The translations under genes and the position numbers were made by a program. Below, in pieces: positions 6,692 through 15,882 of a stretch of DNA of 64,000 nt (positions are counted from its first letter, which is position 1; every line of letters starts with the position of its first letter). The DNA comes from DATBAX01 sp963723765. GTDB lineage: Bacteria > Acidobacteriota > Terriglobia > Terriglobales > Acidobacteriaceae. Location of the stretch: NCBI GenBank assembly GCA_963723765.1, contig CAVRSD010000002.1:248001-312000 (forward strand), written 5' to 3'. A model generated the notes under the pieces. The model was not told the origin of the DNA. It made no database searches and worked only from the letters and a program-made list of their open reading frames with translations.

Positions 6692-9600
6692 CTACCAGAT
6701 CAGCTTCAATCCAATCTGCACATGCCGTCCCCCACCCGATCCGACCACTGGGTTGGAAGCCGCAACATCCGTCGTATAGAACGCCTGGCCAACCGTACCT
6801 TCGAACCCATCGGAGAGATCGTTATCCACACCCGCAAAGTTTGGGTGATTCAGAATGTCGAAGAATTCGCCTCTGGCCTCAAGCGTCATGCGTTCGCCGA
6901 ACTTAAATGTCTTGATTACGGAAAAATCCCAGTCCACATACGCAGGTCCGTAAACGATATTTCGTCCCATGGTGCCGAATTGTCCCGCCTCCGGCGGTGT
7001 GATCGCCCATCCGGGTCCGGCAAAACAGCCATAGCTCTGCAGCTGTCCTAGAGACGCCTGAGCATCGCAGGTGGGATTGGTGCTTCCCGCCGAACCGTCA
7101 TAGGCAAAAAACGGCAGCGACCCCGGTGCTTTCTGCCAGTGAACCTTGGACGGACTGCCAGAAAAGTTCCAGCGGTCGTCGAATTCGCCAGTTCCACTAA
7201 TGTCATCCGAACTGTCATAGAACAGGATTGGTGTTCCCGTCTGTGCACTCACGATGGTGTTTAGACGCCATCCACTCAACATCTGCGCGTATCCCGGCCT
7301 TGACGGCAATTCGTAGGTCGTCGCCAACGTGAAGCGATGACGAATGTCGCTATCGGAATTGCTGCGTTCGGCTGCAGGATCAAGACTGTTTTGGATGTCA
7401 AAGCTGCGATTCCCGCTGGAATCATCAATCGAGTGCGCGAAGGTGTAACCGGCCACAAAGTACAGTCCTTTGCTGGTGCGCTGTTTCAATGTGACTTGCA
7501 GTCCGTGGTAGATCGAATCGTCATGATTCCCCAACATGTCGATATAGCTCAGGTAGGGAAATTTGTTGACCAATGGCCGTCCTGACTGCTCGTCGCCCAG
7601 CGTATCGTTGTTGTAAACGTTTTGGTTAATATCGCGAACGCTGTAAAGCTTGTTTCCCTTATTTCCCACGTAGGCCATGGTCAAAACAGCGTCCCGCCAC
7701 ATGGCTTGTTCCACGTTAAAGTTCCAATTGATTACATAAGGCGTGGCAATGTTTTTGTTTACCCCGAACACCGGGCATGGGTTGTCGGCATCCGTGCTGG
7801 GATCGTAAATGCACTGGACTGCCCCAGGAGACAAATTGCCAAAAATCGGCCCACCCGCTTGCCAGTTCGCCGAAAGAGTTCCTGGATCGGGTGCGCCGTT
7901 GGGATTATCGGGAAAACTGAGTGTCGTCGAATTAATGTTTCCTGGGCTCGGGGTCTGGACTCCACCCGGCCCGATAAGCGCAAGGCCGGTCGGAATCAGC
8001 GCTAATCCTTGCGCCTCGGTATTATTCTGCCCGATGAAAACCGAAATATGCGGAATCTCGTAAATGATTCCGCCTCCCGCGCGAATTACGGTTTTCCCGT
8101 TGCCCCGGGGATCAAAGGCAAACGAGAGACGTGGAGCAAAATTGTTGGCGTCGGTCTTGTAAGGTTCGCTGATCTGCTTGCCGACTTGCACCAATCCCAG
8201 GTTCGGATCAAAGTTCGCCAGCAGATCGTGCTGTTCCTTGATCGGCAAGGTAATGTCATAGCGCAAACCGGCGTTGACGGTGAGCCGCGGCGATAGCCGC
8301 CAGTTGTCCTGTATAAAAGCGCCAATCGATTTCTGACTGACGATCCGGTGGCTGTCACCGACTGCCACATAGCCGTAGTCCGGATTGCCAGTCACGAAAT
8401 TCTCCAGTGGGGAGCCCTCCGGGCCGTTGTAATCGAAGCGGGCATAGCCCGGCCCGTAGGTATCGCGGAGATTGTTGGTGCTGCCACTGCGAATTTCGCC
8501 GCCGAAGCGTAGGTTGTGTTTACCCAGCATGTAAGTAGCGGTGTCAGTAAATTGCAGCGTCTGGTTGGGAGTTGTATATAAAGGCCAGCTCCCATTCCCT
8601 CCAATGGTGTGCGAGTTGAATCCGGAAATACGAATCTCAGGAAGTCCGAAATCAATGGGATTGGTGACGCCGGTGGGAATGCCCAAACTGTTGGGATCCA
8701 GGTTGCTGTCCGCCACTGTTACCTTCTGCCCAAACCGGTTGTACCCAATATGTAAATTGTTGGTGAACCGGGAACCCGGTGTCCATATCCACGCGCCGCC
8801 CACCACCTGCGCCCGCGTCTCCGCTTCCGAAAGAAACAACGGATTCAACACGGTTACATCTTCTTCCTGTTGCACACTGTCTCCGACAAAGTACGACCCA
8901 ACAAAACTGTGCTTTTGCGAAAAGTGATAATCGACTTTGAAGATCCCATTGTCCTCGCGGTTGCGATTATTGAAGTCCTGATTGATGGTTGTCCCCGGCC
9001 CGGGATTGGAAGGAAGATACGCCGCCAGCTTTTCGCTGATCGGACTACAGTCGGATGCCGCCTGGCACTCCGCAAAGGCATCCACGATGCTGGTGGTTGG
9101 GTCCCCAATCGAAACTGTGACTGGCGTGTCGACAGCTCCCGGATTTCCCACTTTGTCCCGCACGCCTTCGTAGTTGGCAAAGAAAAACAATTTGTCTTTC
9201 ACGATCGGTCCGCCTGCGGAAGCCCCGAACTGGTGAAGATTGATCGCCGAAGCTGGAGCCGGCGAAGGATTAAACCAGTTCCGCGCGTCGAGTGCGTTGT
9301 TGCGATTAAAGTAGTACGTCGAGCCGTGGAACGTATTCGTGCCCGATTTAATGCCGACGTTGATAATGGCTCCCGGCTTCAACCCATAATCCGCTTCCGG
9401 GCTGGATTGAATATTGAATTCCTGGATCGCATCGATCGGCAAGTGCGTCGCCGGCGTTCCTTCCACGCCCTCCGCGTTGATCACGGTCGTCCCGTAATAC
9501 GCATCGTTGTCGTCGGTTCCATCCACAATAAAGTTGTTGTCTTCCGGACGGTTGCCGTTGGCCGTGATGGAAAGAAATCCGCCCCCCGGGACGCGTTGGA

Positions 9601-10084
9601 TTCCGGGTTGCAGAATGGCAAGGTTCTGAAAGTCGCGTCCCTGCAATGGAAGTTCGTTGATGGCTTCATTGGAAAACGTCCCGCCCAGAACGTCCGTCGT
9701 GGTGTCGACCAGCGGCGCTTCTCCGGAAACCGTCACCGTTTCAACTGCCGCTCCGGCGGTAAGCTTCATGTCGACGCGTACATCTTTCGCGACTTCCAGT
9801 TGCAGGCCGACCCGCACTTCTTTCTTAAAGCTGGCAGCCTCCGCGGTCACCTTGTAAGGACCCGGCTCCAGATTCGGAGCAATGTATTCGCCGGCAGCCG
9901 TCGTAGTCAGGATTCGCGAAACTCCCGTCGCCGTGTTGGTAATCGTGACTTTCGCGCCGGGAACTACCGCTCCGGACGTGTCTGTAACTGAACCCAGAAT
10001 TCTGCCCTGATAAGTTTGGGCGGAAACGAAAGCGGCACTGCACATGGCGAGGATGATTAAAACGCTGAAGCGAAAGAGTTTCAT
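6692..10084 (-). CDS. TonB-dependent receptor, Oar-like, with carboxypeptidase-regulatory N-terminal domain
   Basis: Outer-membrane beta-barrel receptor of 1130 aa. Residues 1-22 are a Sec signal ending in VSAQ. Residues about 24-105 form a CarboxypepD_reg domain (GRILGSVTDTSGAVVPGAKVTI). A plug-like region follows with LPLQGRDFQNLAILQPGIQ and FIVDGTDDND, then the long barrel. The last residue is Trp (GLKLIW), as expected for Bam-assembled barrels. An AGGAG precedes the ATG. This class is abundant in Acidobacteria and is linked to uptake of plant polymers or protein export, but the substrate cannot be read here. It is a single-gene unit closed by its own terminator. Confidence 0.9.
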   Translation of the reverse strand: MKLFRFSVLIILAMCSAAFVSAQTYQGRILGSVTDTSGAVVPGAKVTITNTATGVSRILTTTAAGEYIAPNLEPGPYKVTAEAASFKKEVRVGLQLEVAKDVRVDMKLTAGAAVETVTVSGEAPLVDTTTDVLGGTFSNEAINELPLQGRDFQNLAILQPGIQRVPGGGFLSITANGNRPEDNNFIVDGTDDNDAYYGTTVINAEGVEGTPATHLPIDAIQEFNIQSSPEADYGLKPGAIINVGIKSGTNTFHGSTYYFNRNNALDARNWFNPSPAPASAINLHQFGASAGGPIVKDKLFFFANYEGVRDKVGNPGAVDTPVTVSIGDPTTSIVDAFAECQAASDCSPISEKLAAYLPSNPGPGTTINQDFNNRNREDNGIFKVDYHFSQKHSFVGSYFVGDSVQQEEDVTVLNPLFLSEAETRAQVVGGAWIWTPGSRFTNNLHIGYNRFGQKVTVADSNLDPNSLGIPTGVTNPIDFGLPEIRISGFNSHTIGGNGSWPLYTTPNQTLQFTDTATYMLGKHNLRFGGEIRSGSTNNLRDTYGPGYARFDYNGPEGSPLENFVTGNPDYGYVAVGDSHRIVSQKSIGAFIQDNWRLSPRLTVNAGLRYDITLPIKEQHDLLANFDPNLGLVQVGKQISEPYKTDANNFAPRLSFAFDPRGNGKTVIRAGGGIIYEIPHISVFIGQNNTEAQGLALIPTGLALIGPGGVQTPSPGNINSTTLSFPDNPNGAPDPGTLSANWQAGGPIFGNLSPGAVQCIYDPSTDADNPCPVFGVNKNIATPYVINWNFNVEQAMWRDAVLTMAYVGNKGNKLYSVRDINQNVYNNDTLGDEQSGRPLVNKFPYLSYIDMLGNHDDSIYHGLQVTLKQRTSKGLYFVAGYTFAHSIDDSSGNRSFDIQNSLDPAAERSNSDSDIRHRFTLATTYELPSRPGYAQMLSGWRLNTIVSAQTGTPILFYDSSDDISGTGEFDDRWNFSGSPSKVHWQKAPGSLPFFAYDGSAGSTNPTCDAQASLGQLQSYGCFAGPGWAITPPEAGQFGTMGRNIVYGPAYVDWDFSVIKTFKFGERMTLEARGEFFDILNHPNFAGVDNDLSDGFEGTVGQAFYTTDVAASNPVVGSGGGRHVQIGLKLIW

Positions 10085-10472
10085 GAGGCTCCTGGTTGCT
10101 GGGTTCTGAAAATCTACGACATTTGTAGCTCGATCATTATGTGCGCAAACGCTTCGGCGAACATTTGCCTATCTTTGGAAGGTTTAGTTCAGGCGGGAAC
10201 CGCCCGGCGTTCACAGTCCGGATTGCAGCTTTCCGGAATCGACAAGACACACAATCTGCTCGAGATTGTCGTCATTCGTGGAAAAGAAAAAATAAAGAGA
10301 AGTCTTGGCCATTGTCCTTGCCGCGACCCGATTCGCAGCAGTTCCTACGTTCAGAGGAGTTTGTCAAAGAAGATGACAGAAGTCAATTAAGAACTTGCCC
10401 ACGCACCACGATCACGTAGAGACAGCCGCCTCGGCTGTCCGAGCAGGAGCGAAGCTCCGCGAGCTTCGGACA
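10085..10472. other. Intergenic region with a hairpin repeat, no gene seen
   Basis: 388 bases upstream of the receptor and downstream of the cyanophycinase-like gene. The right end contains two tight hairpins: GACAGCCG-CCT-CGGCTGTC (10421-10439) and GGAGC-GAA-GCTCC (10446-10458). They lie just after the stop at 10473 and could end that transcript, although no U tract follows. The GGAGC/GCTCC stem recurs at 12485-12497. Short ORFs on the plus strand lack a ribosome site and family features. Confidence 0.6.
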
Positions 10473-11477
10473 TCAATAAATCGCATTCCCCGGCTCGGTG
10501 CTGTGCACCACTCCCTTTTCCACCGACAGTGAATAGCTCTTCCCGCCATCGCCAGTCCAGGTGTTGAAATCAAAGTGACCGCCAGTCGCGACGTGATAGA
10601 CGGCAATGTCATGAAACTCCAGCGGCACATTCTCTTTACAAATCTCGGCAGCATGGGTCGGACGCAAGAAGTAAGCACCCTTGCCCAAACCAACGACCGT
10701 TCCTTTGCCGTCCGCTTCCACCAGCACCGCAGATTTTTCATCGATCGCCACTTCCCGAGGATTTTTCGACATCCCATCCTGCATAATGCGCGCCAGAAAA
10801 ACCAGAGTGCGCCCCATGCGATCACGTATGGCGAAGTGGCTGTCGGTAATCAAGTTGTTCAGGTGCGGAATCTTTAAGAAATCAGTCACCACCGTGACTT
10901 CGTAGTGATACGGATTCGGCAAGGCATCTTTGGAATGCAGTTCGGCGTCATCGGGATCGTTCAGCGCCCCGTAAAGAAACTCTCCCTGCACTGCCAATCC
11001 CGCGCTCGTGCCTCCAATGGGCTTGCCTTCTGCGATATCAGCATTGATCGCGTCCTGTACAGGAGTGCCTTTCCAAAAGTGGATGTAATTGGCTTGATCG
11101 CCGCCGGCAATAAACACAGCTTCCGCATGACGAATGATGTCCGCAACGGCTGGATCTTGCGCCGACGCGCGGTCCGGAATGATCAGCGTAGCCACGGAAT
11201 TGGCCTTGCACAGGCCATTCACGTAGGAGTTGTAGTCGTCATCTCCGTGGGCCCGCAGAATCAGGAAGTCGCCGCCATCGGCTTTGCCGCATAGCCAGCG
11301 GAAAGCTTCATCCAGATCGCTTCCCCCACCCATCATGGCCGTGCCCGCCGTGGGTTTGGTTTGCACATCGCTCTTATTGCCGATGCGGATGTATTGGAAG
11401 GAAGCCGCCTGACTGAGGCCGCAGAATAAAACCAGGATCAAGAAAACAGAAGAGATACGAAGACCTGAACTCGACAT
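10473..11477 (-). CDS. Secreted cyanophycinase-like peptidase (S51 family)
   Basis: 334 aa with a Sec signal (about 1-25, VFLILVLFCGLSQAAS). S51 serine peptidases include cyanophycinase, which cleaves the aspartyl-arginine polymer, and peptidase E. The fold markers are present: MMGGGSDLDEAFRWLC (49-64), an FIAGGDQANY loop (122-131) and the nucleophile elbow GGTSAG with S158. The signal peptide points to an exported enzyme acting on extracellular peptide, not on internal storage granules. The C-terminal third (beta-aspartyl specificity region in relatives) is intact. It stands 24 bases after a YbjQ-like gene on the same strand. Family call is good; exact substrate unknown. Confidence 0.85.
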   Translation of the reverse strand: MSSSGLRISSVFLILVLFCGLSQAASFQYIRIGNKSDVQTKPTAGTAMMGGGSDLDEAFRWLCGKADGGDFLILRAHGDDDYNSYVNGLCKANSVATLIIPDRASAQDPAVADIIRHAEAVFIAGGDQANYIHFWKGTPVQDAINADIAEGKPIGGTSAGLAVQGEFLYGALNDPDDAELHSKDALPNPYHYEVTVVTDFLKIPHLNNLITDSHFAIRDRMGRTLVFLARIMQDGMSKNPREVAIDEKSAVLVEADGKGTVVGLGKGAYFLRPTHAAEICKENVPLEFHDIAVYHVATGGHFDFNTWTGDGGKSYSLSVEKGVVHSTEPGNAIY

Positions 11478-11501
11478 GGTTGGAAACTATATACCAAATT
11501 A

Positions 11502-11867
11502 TTATTTCGTTGGCTCGACAGCGACTGCGGTCCCATACGCCAGCACTTCGGTGACGCCCTGCATCACTTCAGTCGCGTCGTAGCGAGCGCCGACCACGGC
11601 ATTGCCGCCCAGTTCCGCCGCGTGCTGCAACATCAAGTCAAAGGCTTCGGCGCGGGTTTTTTCACAAAGGTTGGTGAGCAGCGTGATGTTGCCGCCGAGA
11701 ATGGTTTGCAGGCTGGCTCCGATGGTGCCCACGATGGATCGCGAGCGCACCACAATTCCGCGGACCACTCCCAGAGTGCGAACCACCTTGAAGCCATCCA
11801 GTTCGAACTGCGTAGTGACCATGTTGTGGGCGACCATGCGTCCGGGTGTGCTGTAATTTGTTCCCAT
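11502..11867 (-). CDS. YbjQ/UPF0145 family protein
   Basis: 121 aa, no signal or membrane segment. Contains the family core: VRTLGVVRGIVVRSRS near residues 29-44, then ARAEAF-like TRAEAFDLMLQHAAELGGNAVVGARYD near 71-98. The family forms a compact, probably pentameric fold of unknown function, sometimes labelled heavy-metal-binding without proof. Length and motifs match full-size members. Same strand as the CPXCG-like gene upstream and the cyanophycinase-like gene downstream; a shared role is not obvious. Confidence 0.88.
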   Translation of the reverse strand: MGTNYSTPGRMVAHNMVTTQFELDGFKVVRTLGVVRGIVVRSRSIVGTIGASLQTILGGNITLLTNLCEKTRAEAFDLMLQHAAELGGNAVVGARYDATEVMQGVTEVLAYGTAVAVEPTK

Positions 11868-11944
11868 GGGATTCGTCCTTTCGCCATCTGCTACAAAACT
11901 TTATAACAACCAGCTCGATTTTAGCTCTCTACCAGCTTGGTACG

Positions 11945-12124
11945 CTATTCCCGTTCCGCGGTCATCACATACTCTTCGGCCGTGGGATCGTATTCAACGC
12001 GGAGAACATTGGGCTTACAACAGATCTGGCAATCTTCCACGTAAGTTTGAGTTTTCCCGGCAGAGTGATCCACTGTAGTCTCGTTCCATTCGCCGCAACT
12101 CGCGCATTGGAAGCCAGCGTCCAT
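11945..12124 (-). CDS. CPXCG-type small cysteine-rich protein
   Basis: 59 aa, from ATG at 12122-12124 to TAG at 11945-11947. The protein reads MDAGFQCASCGEWNET, then a VEDCQICCKPN centre, and ends MTAERE. This matches the small Cys_rich_CPXG family: an N-terminal CxxCGE and a central EDCxxCC, probably one zinc site. The usual CPxCG is CASCG here, with the Pro replaced. No strong ribosome site is visible. Function of the family is unknown. Confidence 0.8.
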   Translation of the reverse strand: MDAGFQCASCGEWNETTVDHSAGKTQTYVEDCQICCKPNVLRVEYDPTAEEYVMTAERE

Positions 12125-12514
12125 ATTGCAGCTATCTTAACCTAAACACCATGATTGTAAACAGTTAGCTCGTGGATAACAAAAATAACAGCCAACCAGT
12201 CGAAAAGCCGGTCGCACGTTCGCGCAGAATAGCCAGCCAGGTGGCCTAGATTGGCCCACGCGCAAGGATCGTCCAGTGGACGACCTTCGGGCTACCCCGA
12301 AAGCCAGAATGCACCTCGCGGATAGCCAAATCGATCTAGCTTCAGTTTATATCTTATAGATATAGCATTTCAGAATGGGAATTTTTCTCAGTATTGCAAG
12401 AAAAGAGTTTAGCGTGATTGCGCCTTCGGCGCGTGGCTCGATTTATCCCTTCCCCCGGACTTACGTCCGGGGCTAATGAATTTCGCTCCTTCGGAGCTGG
12501 GGTTGAGGAGCGAC
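12125..12514. other. Intergenic region with palindromic repeats, no gene seen
   Basis: 390 bases between two minus-strand genes. It contains stacked hairpins: CCCCGGAC-TTAC-GTCCGGGG at 12453-12472, and GCTCC-TTC-GGAGC at 12485-12497, the latter directly after the small-subunit stop codon at 12515. Around 12260-12320 there are shorter inverted pieces (GTCC-AGT-GGAC; CGGGCTACCCCGAAAGCC). The middle is AT-rich (12340-12410). No ORF with family features. Confidence 0.6.
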
Positions 12515-13114
12515 TTACAGTCCCGGCACCGGCGGGCAGCCTTTGAATTCCGTCAGGAATGTATTTCCGATGTAGCCGAGGTACTCGATGCCGATTTTGC
12601 TGGTGAAGAAGCCATCGGCAGTCAGGTTGCGCAGAAAAGAGAAGAACTCGACCCCCTGGCTCAGGCTGGGATCGGCTTTCGCGTTCTTGCGATAGGCGAT
12701 CAGATCCAGAATTTCTTTCTGTTGTTCAGGGGCGCAATCCAGATAGGCCTTGCCGTAACGATCAGTGCAGGTTTCATCGAGCCACATTAAGCCGCCGCCC
12801 AATTTCAATTGATACTCAGGGTTCTCGCTGGTGATCAAGTCAATGAACTCGGGTGCGCCCGCCTCCACGGCGCCGCCGGAATCGCCGTCGGCGGGAATGA
12901 TGGTCTGGCAAAGCGTCTGCAAGGTTTTGTACTGGTGCGCGGAAAAGAATTTAGGCGTGTAGACGCCGGAAGTTGCAGCCGCTTTTTCCGACATCACCAT
13001 GTGGTGGGCGTATTCCGCGGCCTGCGCGGGAATGGTGCGAAGAACTCCGCCGGCAATCACTCCCATGCCGAGCGATTTCAAAACATCGCGACGTGAAACC
13101 GATTTGGACGACAT
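12515..13114 (-). CDS. Gluconate-2-dehydrogenase subunit 3-like protein (Tat-exported partner of GMC oxidoreductase), copy a
   Basis: 199 aa from the ATG at 13112-13114, chosen because GGGAG lies just upstream and the product then opens with the Tat signal MSSKSVSRRDVLKSLG. A longer in-frame start at 13159 would overlap the upstream gene. The mature domain carries the subunit-3 pattern QTIIPADGDSGGAVEAGAPEFIDL and ends GNTFLTEFKGCPPVPGL. In characterised sugar dehydrogenases this small subunit carries the Tat signal and drags the signal-less FAD subunit across the membrane. It follows GMC gene a by 16 bases, the expected pairing. The family is usually cofactor-free. Confidence 0.88.
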   Translation of the reverse strand: MSSKSVSRRDVLKSLGMGVIAGGVLRTIPAQAAEYAHHMVMSEKAAATSGVYTPKFFSAHQYKTLQTLCQTIIPADGDSGGAVEAGAPEFIDLITSENPEYQLKLGGGLMWLDETCTDRYGKAYLDCAPEQQKEILDLIAYRKNAKADPSLSQGVEFFSFLRNLTADGFFTSKIGIEYLGYIGNTFLTEFKGCPPVPGL

Positions 13115-13130
13115 ACTTTTTCTCCCGCCG

Positions 13131-14838
13131 TTAAAGGCTGCCGCTCTTTGCCTGGGCAATCAAATATTCAGACGCACGCCACGAAAGCGCCATGATGGTT
13201 AGAGTTGGGTTTTTGTCCGCGTTGGTCACAAACGGAGCGCCGTCGGTGACGAACAGGTTTTTCACGTCATGCGCCTGGCAATTGCTGTTCAATACCGAAG
13301 TGCGGGGATTGTTGACCCATGCGGGCGGTGCCGATTTCGTGGATGATGACGCCACCATCCTCGATGCCATAGGGCTTCGATCCGTCCGGACTGGTTTTCG
13401 TCAGATAGGTTCCGCCTGCGGCTTCCGTGATGGAGCGGAAAGTTTCTTGCATGTCCTTCGCCATCAGGATTTCGTTTTCACTCCACTTCCAGTGGAAACG
13501 AAGCACGGGAATCCCCCACTGATCGACGGTGTTGGGATCAAGCTCGCAATAGCTGTCAGGGTTGGGAATCATTTCGCCGCGTCCGGCGAAACCAATGTAA
13601 TTTCCATAGCTGGCGCGACATTTCTTCTTCAAGCTCGAGCCGTAGCCTTCGGAGAAATCGCAGGTACCACCGAAATCGCCTACACCGGGCATGCCGCGCC
13701 CACCACCGAATTCGATGTGATATCCGCGCAGGAAATCATTCTTGCGATCGAATTTCCACCAGGGCACATACATGTGCATGCCGCCGGTGCCATCGTGATT
13801 GTGCGGCGGCATTTTTTCCAGCTGCGGGAAGTAACCGCCGCCGCCACTGCCCACAGTATCGGTCAAATAACGGCCGACCACGCCGGAAGTGTTGGCCAGT
13901 CCATCAGGAAAGAGTGCTGACTTTGAATTGAGCAGCAAGCGCGCCGACTCGCATGCACTGGCAGCCAGAACGAACGCCTTGGCATAGACGCGCTTTTCAG
14001 TCTTGGTGGCTTTGTCGACGTAGGAAATCGCGGTGGCTTTGCCGTCTTTGCCAACGATGACTTCGCGGGCCATGGCGCCGGTGATCAAGGTGAGGCGTCC
14101 GGTGGCTTGCGCGGGCGGAATCATGACCTGACTGGAGCTGAAGTTGGAAGCGCTGATACAGCCTCGACTGCATTGACCGCAATAGTGGCAGGCGGCGCGT
14201 CCATTGAGCGGCTTGGTAAGAATGGCCAGACGCGACGGGACACAGAGAACACCCACTTTGTCGCAAGCTTTTTTGACGATGGTCTCGGTACAGCGAGGCG
14301 GGGGAGGGGGAAGAAAAACGCCATTGGGTGCGCTGGAAATATTTTCCTGCGATCCGAAGACGCCAATAAATGACTCGACTTTATCATAGTAGGGTGCGAT
14401 CTCTTCGTAGGTGAGCGGCCAGTCGTCGCCCATGCCGTCGTTGGAGCGCGACTTGAAATCCACGGGCGCAAAACGCAGTGCGATGCGGCCCCAATGATTG
14501 GTACGGCCACCGACGATGCGGGAACGGAACCAGCGGAAGTTCGATCCGGCCGCGGTGGTGTAGGGTTCGCCGTCGATGTCCCAAAAACCGTTGGGCGCAA
14601 GGAACTCGTCATTCAACTCGCCCTGGAGCTTGGCACCGACGCCGACCCCGCGATGCGGAAGCTGGTATGGCCATACATGCTCTTTGTAATCCTTTTCCGG
14701 ATTGATGTTGGGGCCGGCCTCGAGCATGACCACATTCAAGCCGCCTTCAGTCAGGACTTTGGCAGCAGTGCCGCCGCCCGCGCCTGATCCGATGATGCAG
14801 ACGTCATACGTCTTGGGGGAACGAATCACTTCCGGCAT
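13131..14838 (-). CDS. GMC-family FAD oxidoreductase, copy a, interrupted by a +1 frameshift
   Basis: FAD-dependent sugar/alcohol dehydrogenase catalytic subunit. The first frame runs from ATG 14838 to a stop at 13267 (523 aa); the true C-terminus continues in another frame to TAA at 13131. Removing one base near 13311-13317, just after HEIGTARMG, restores a 568-aa protein. The restored tail has the family ending NPRTSVLNSNCQAHD...NPTLTIMAL, which includes the second catalytic position. FAD loop GSGAGGG is at 17-23. A cysteine group C217-x2-C-x2-C-x3-C227 may hold an Fe-S cluster. No signal peptide, so export would depend on the adjacent Tat subunit. As written, the product lacks its catalytic Asn. 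Confidence 0.88.
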
Positions 14839-14849
14839 TGCGATAGACC

Positions 14850-14920
14850 CTCAGGCGCTAAAGCGCGTACACAAAACAGAACTTTGATCGCAGCGCTTAA
14901 GCGCTGCGCCACCCAAAAGC
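14850..14920. repeat. Intergenic two-hairpin repeat, family A copy 1
   Basis: Left stem GCGCTAAAGCGC, right stem GCAGCGC-TTAA-GCGCTGC, ending CCACCCAAAAGC. The same layout and near-identical ends recur at 23270-23343 and 24631-24703 in the same orientation. It lies in the 139-base gap between the TIM-barrel and GMC genes of one operon. Confidence 0.85.
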
Positions 14921-14977
14921 AGATTCCTCATGGACTAAAGTCCAATCGGAATGACAAGATTTCAAACTTCCGCTCTG

Positions 14978-15880
14978 TCAGAAACGGAGAAGCTTGAGGT
15001 ACGCAAAACTGCTGGTGATGCTGGCAATGGGATCCTGAGGCTTGTCGTGCTCGACAAAATAATGTTTGATCCCAGCCTGTTCGGACTTGGCCAAAATGCT
15101 TTTCCAGTCGATCACACCGCCGCCGACATAAGTCATGTCGAGGGAGTCGCCGAAATTCTGGCCGCCGGAGCTATCCACCACGGGAATTTTCTTCATGTCC
15201 TTCACGTGGACGAGAGGAAAACGTCCGGGATACTTGGCGAAATATTTCAAGGGGTCCTGGCCACCAACGACGATCCAGCAAAGATCGAGTTCCATCTTGA
15301 CCAGGTTCGGGTCAGTTTCCTGCAGCAGATTGTCGTAGGGCATTTTGCCGTCGGGGCCGGCAGCGAATTCAAACCAGTGATTGTGATAAGCGAACTGAAT
15401 TCCCGCCTTCTGGCAGGCTTCACCGGCGCGATTGAAGGCAGCAGCCGCTTTCTTCCAGCCATCAGGCCCGTTGCGGACATCCTCGTCGATCCAGGGATTC
15501 ACGATGTACGAATGCCCGAGGACTTTGCTGGCTTCCAGCACATGCGCGAAATTTTCCGGCGCCAGGCTTTTGAAATTCACGTGGGTGGAAGGAGCGGTGA
15601 GTCCCTGGGAGTCGATGGCGGCGTGCATGTCCTGCGGGGATTGGTTGAAGTAGGTGACTTTACCGGAGGCATCCTGATTGAATCCGGCGAGTTCCACCTC
15701 TTTGTATCCGATGGAAGCCACGCGGGCGAGCGTGCCGCGGAAATCCTGTTGCATGAGATCGCGCACGGTATAGAGCTGCACGCCGACCTTGTCGATCTTG
15801 TGAGTGGTAGCCGCCCAAGCGAAACGATTGGCCATCAAAGTAGCGGCAGTCATGGTTCCAATAAATTTTCGACGATTCAT
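14978..15880 (-). CDS. Tat-exported TIM-barrel sugar isomerase/epimerase-like protein, a
   Basis: 300 aa of the xylose-isomerase-like (AP endonuclease 2) barrel superfamily. The N-terminus MNRRKFIGTMTAATLMAN is a Tat signal, ending near FAWAA. Barrel landmarks: KVGVQLYTVRD, GYKEVELAGF, YHNHWFEF (metal-ligand region), ELDLCWIVVGGQDP and HVKDMKK. These carry the acidic and histidine ligands for one divalent metal typical of the fold. Exported members act on oxidised (3-keto) sugars or glycosides in several pathways, which fits its place two bases before GMC b and upstream of GMC a. The exact reaction (isomerase, epimerase or eliminase) is not readable. Confidence 0.85.
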   Translation of the reverse strand: MNRRKFIGTMTAATLMANRFAWAATTHKIDKVGVQLYTVRDLMQQDFRGTLARVASIGYKEVELAGFNQDASGKVTYFNQSPQDMHAAIDSQGLTAPSTHVNFKSLAPENFAHVLEASKVLGHSYIVNPWIDEDVRNGPDGWKKAAAAFNRAGEACQKAGIQFAYHNHWFEFAAGPDGKMPYDNLLQETDPNLVKMELDLCWIVVGGQDPLKYFAKYPGRFPLVHVKDMKKIPVVDSSGGQNFGDSLDMTYVGGGVIDWKSILAKSEQAGIKHYFVEHDKPQDPIASITSSFAYLKLLRF

Positions 15881-15882
15881 GT

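Noticed and set aside
8870..9991. 373-codon plus-strand ORF
   Set aside because: Lies antisense to the first TonB-dependent receptor; Arg/Val-rich shadow without a ribosome site or family motifs.
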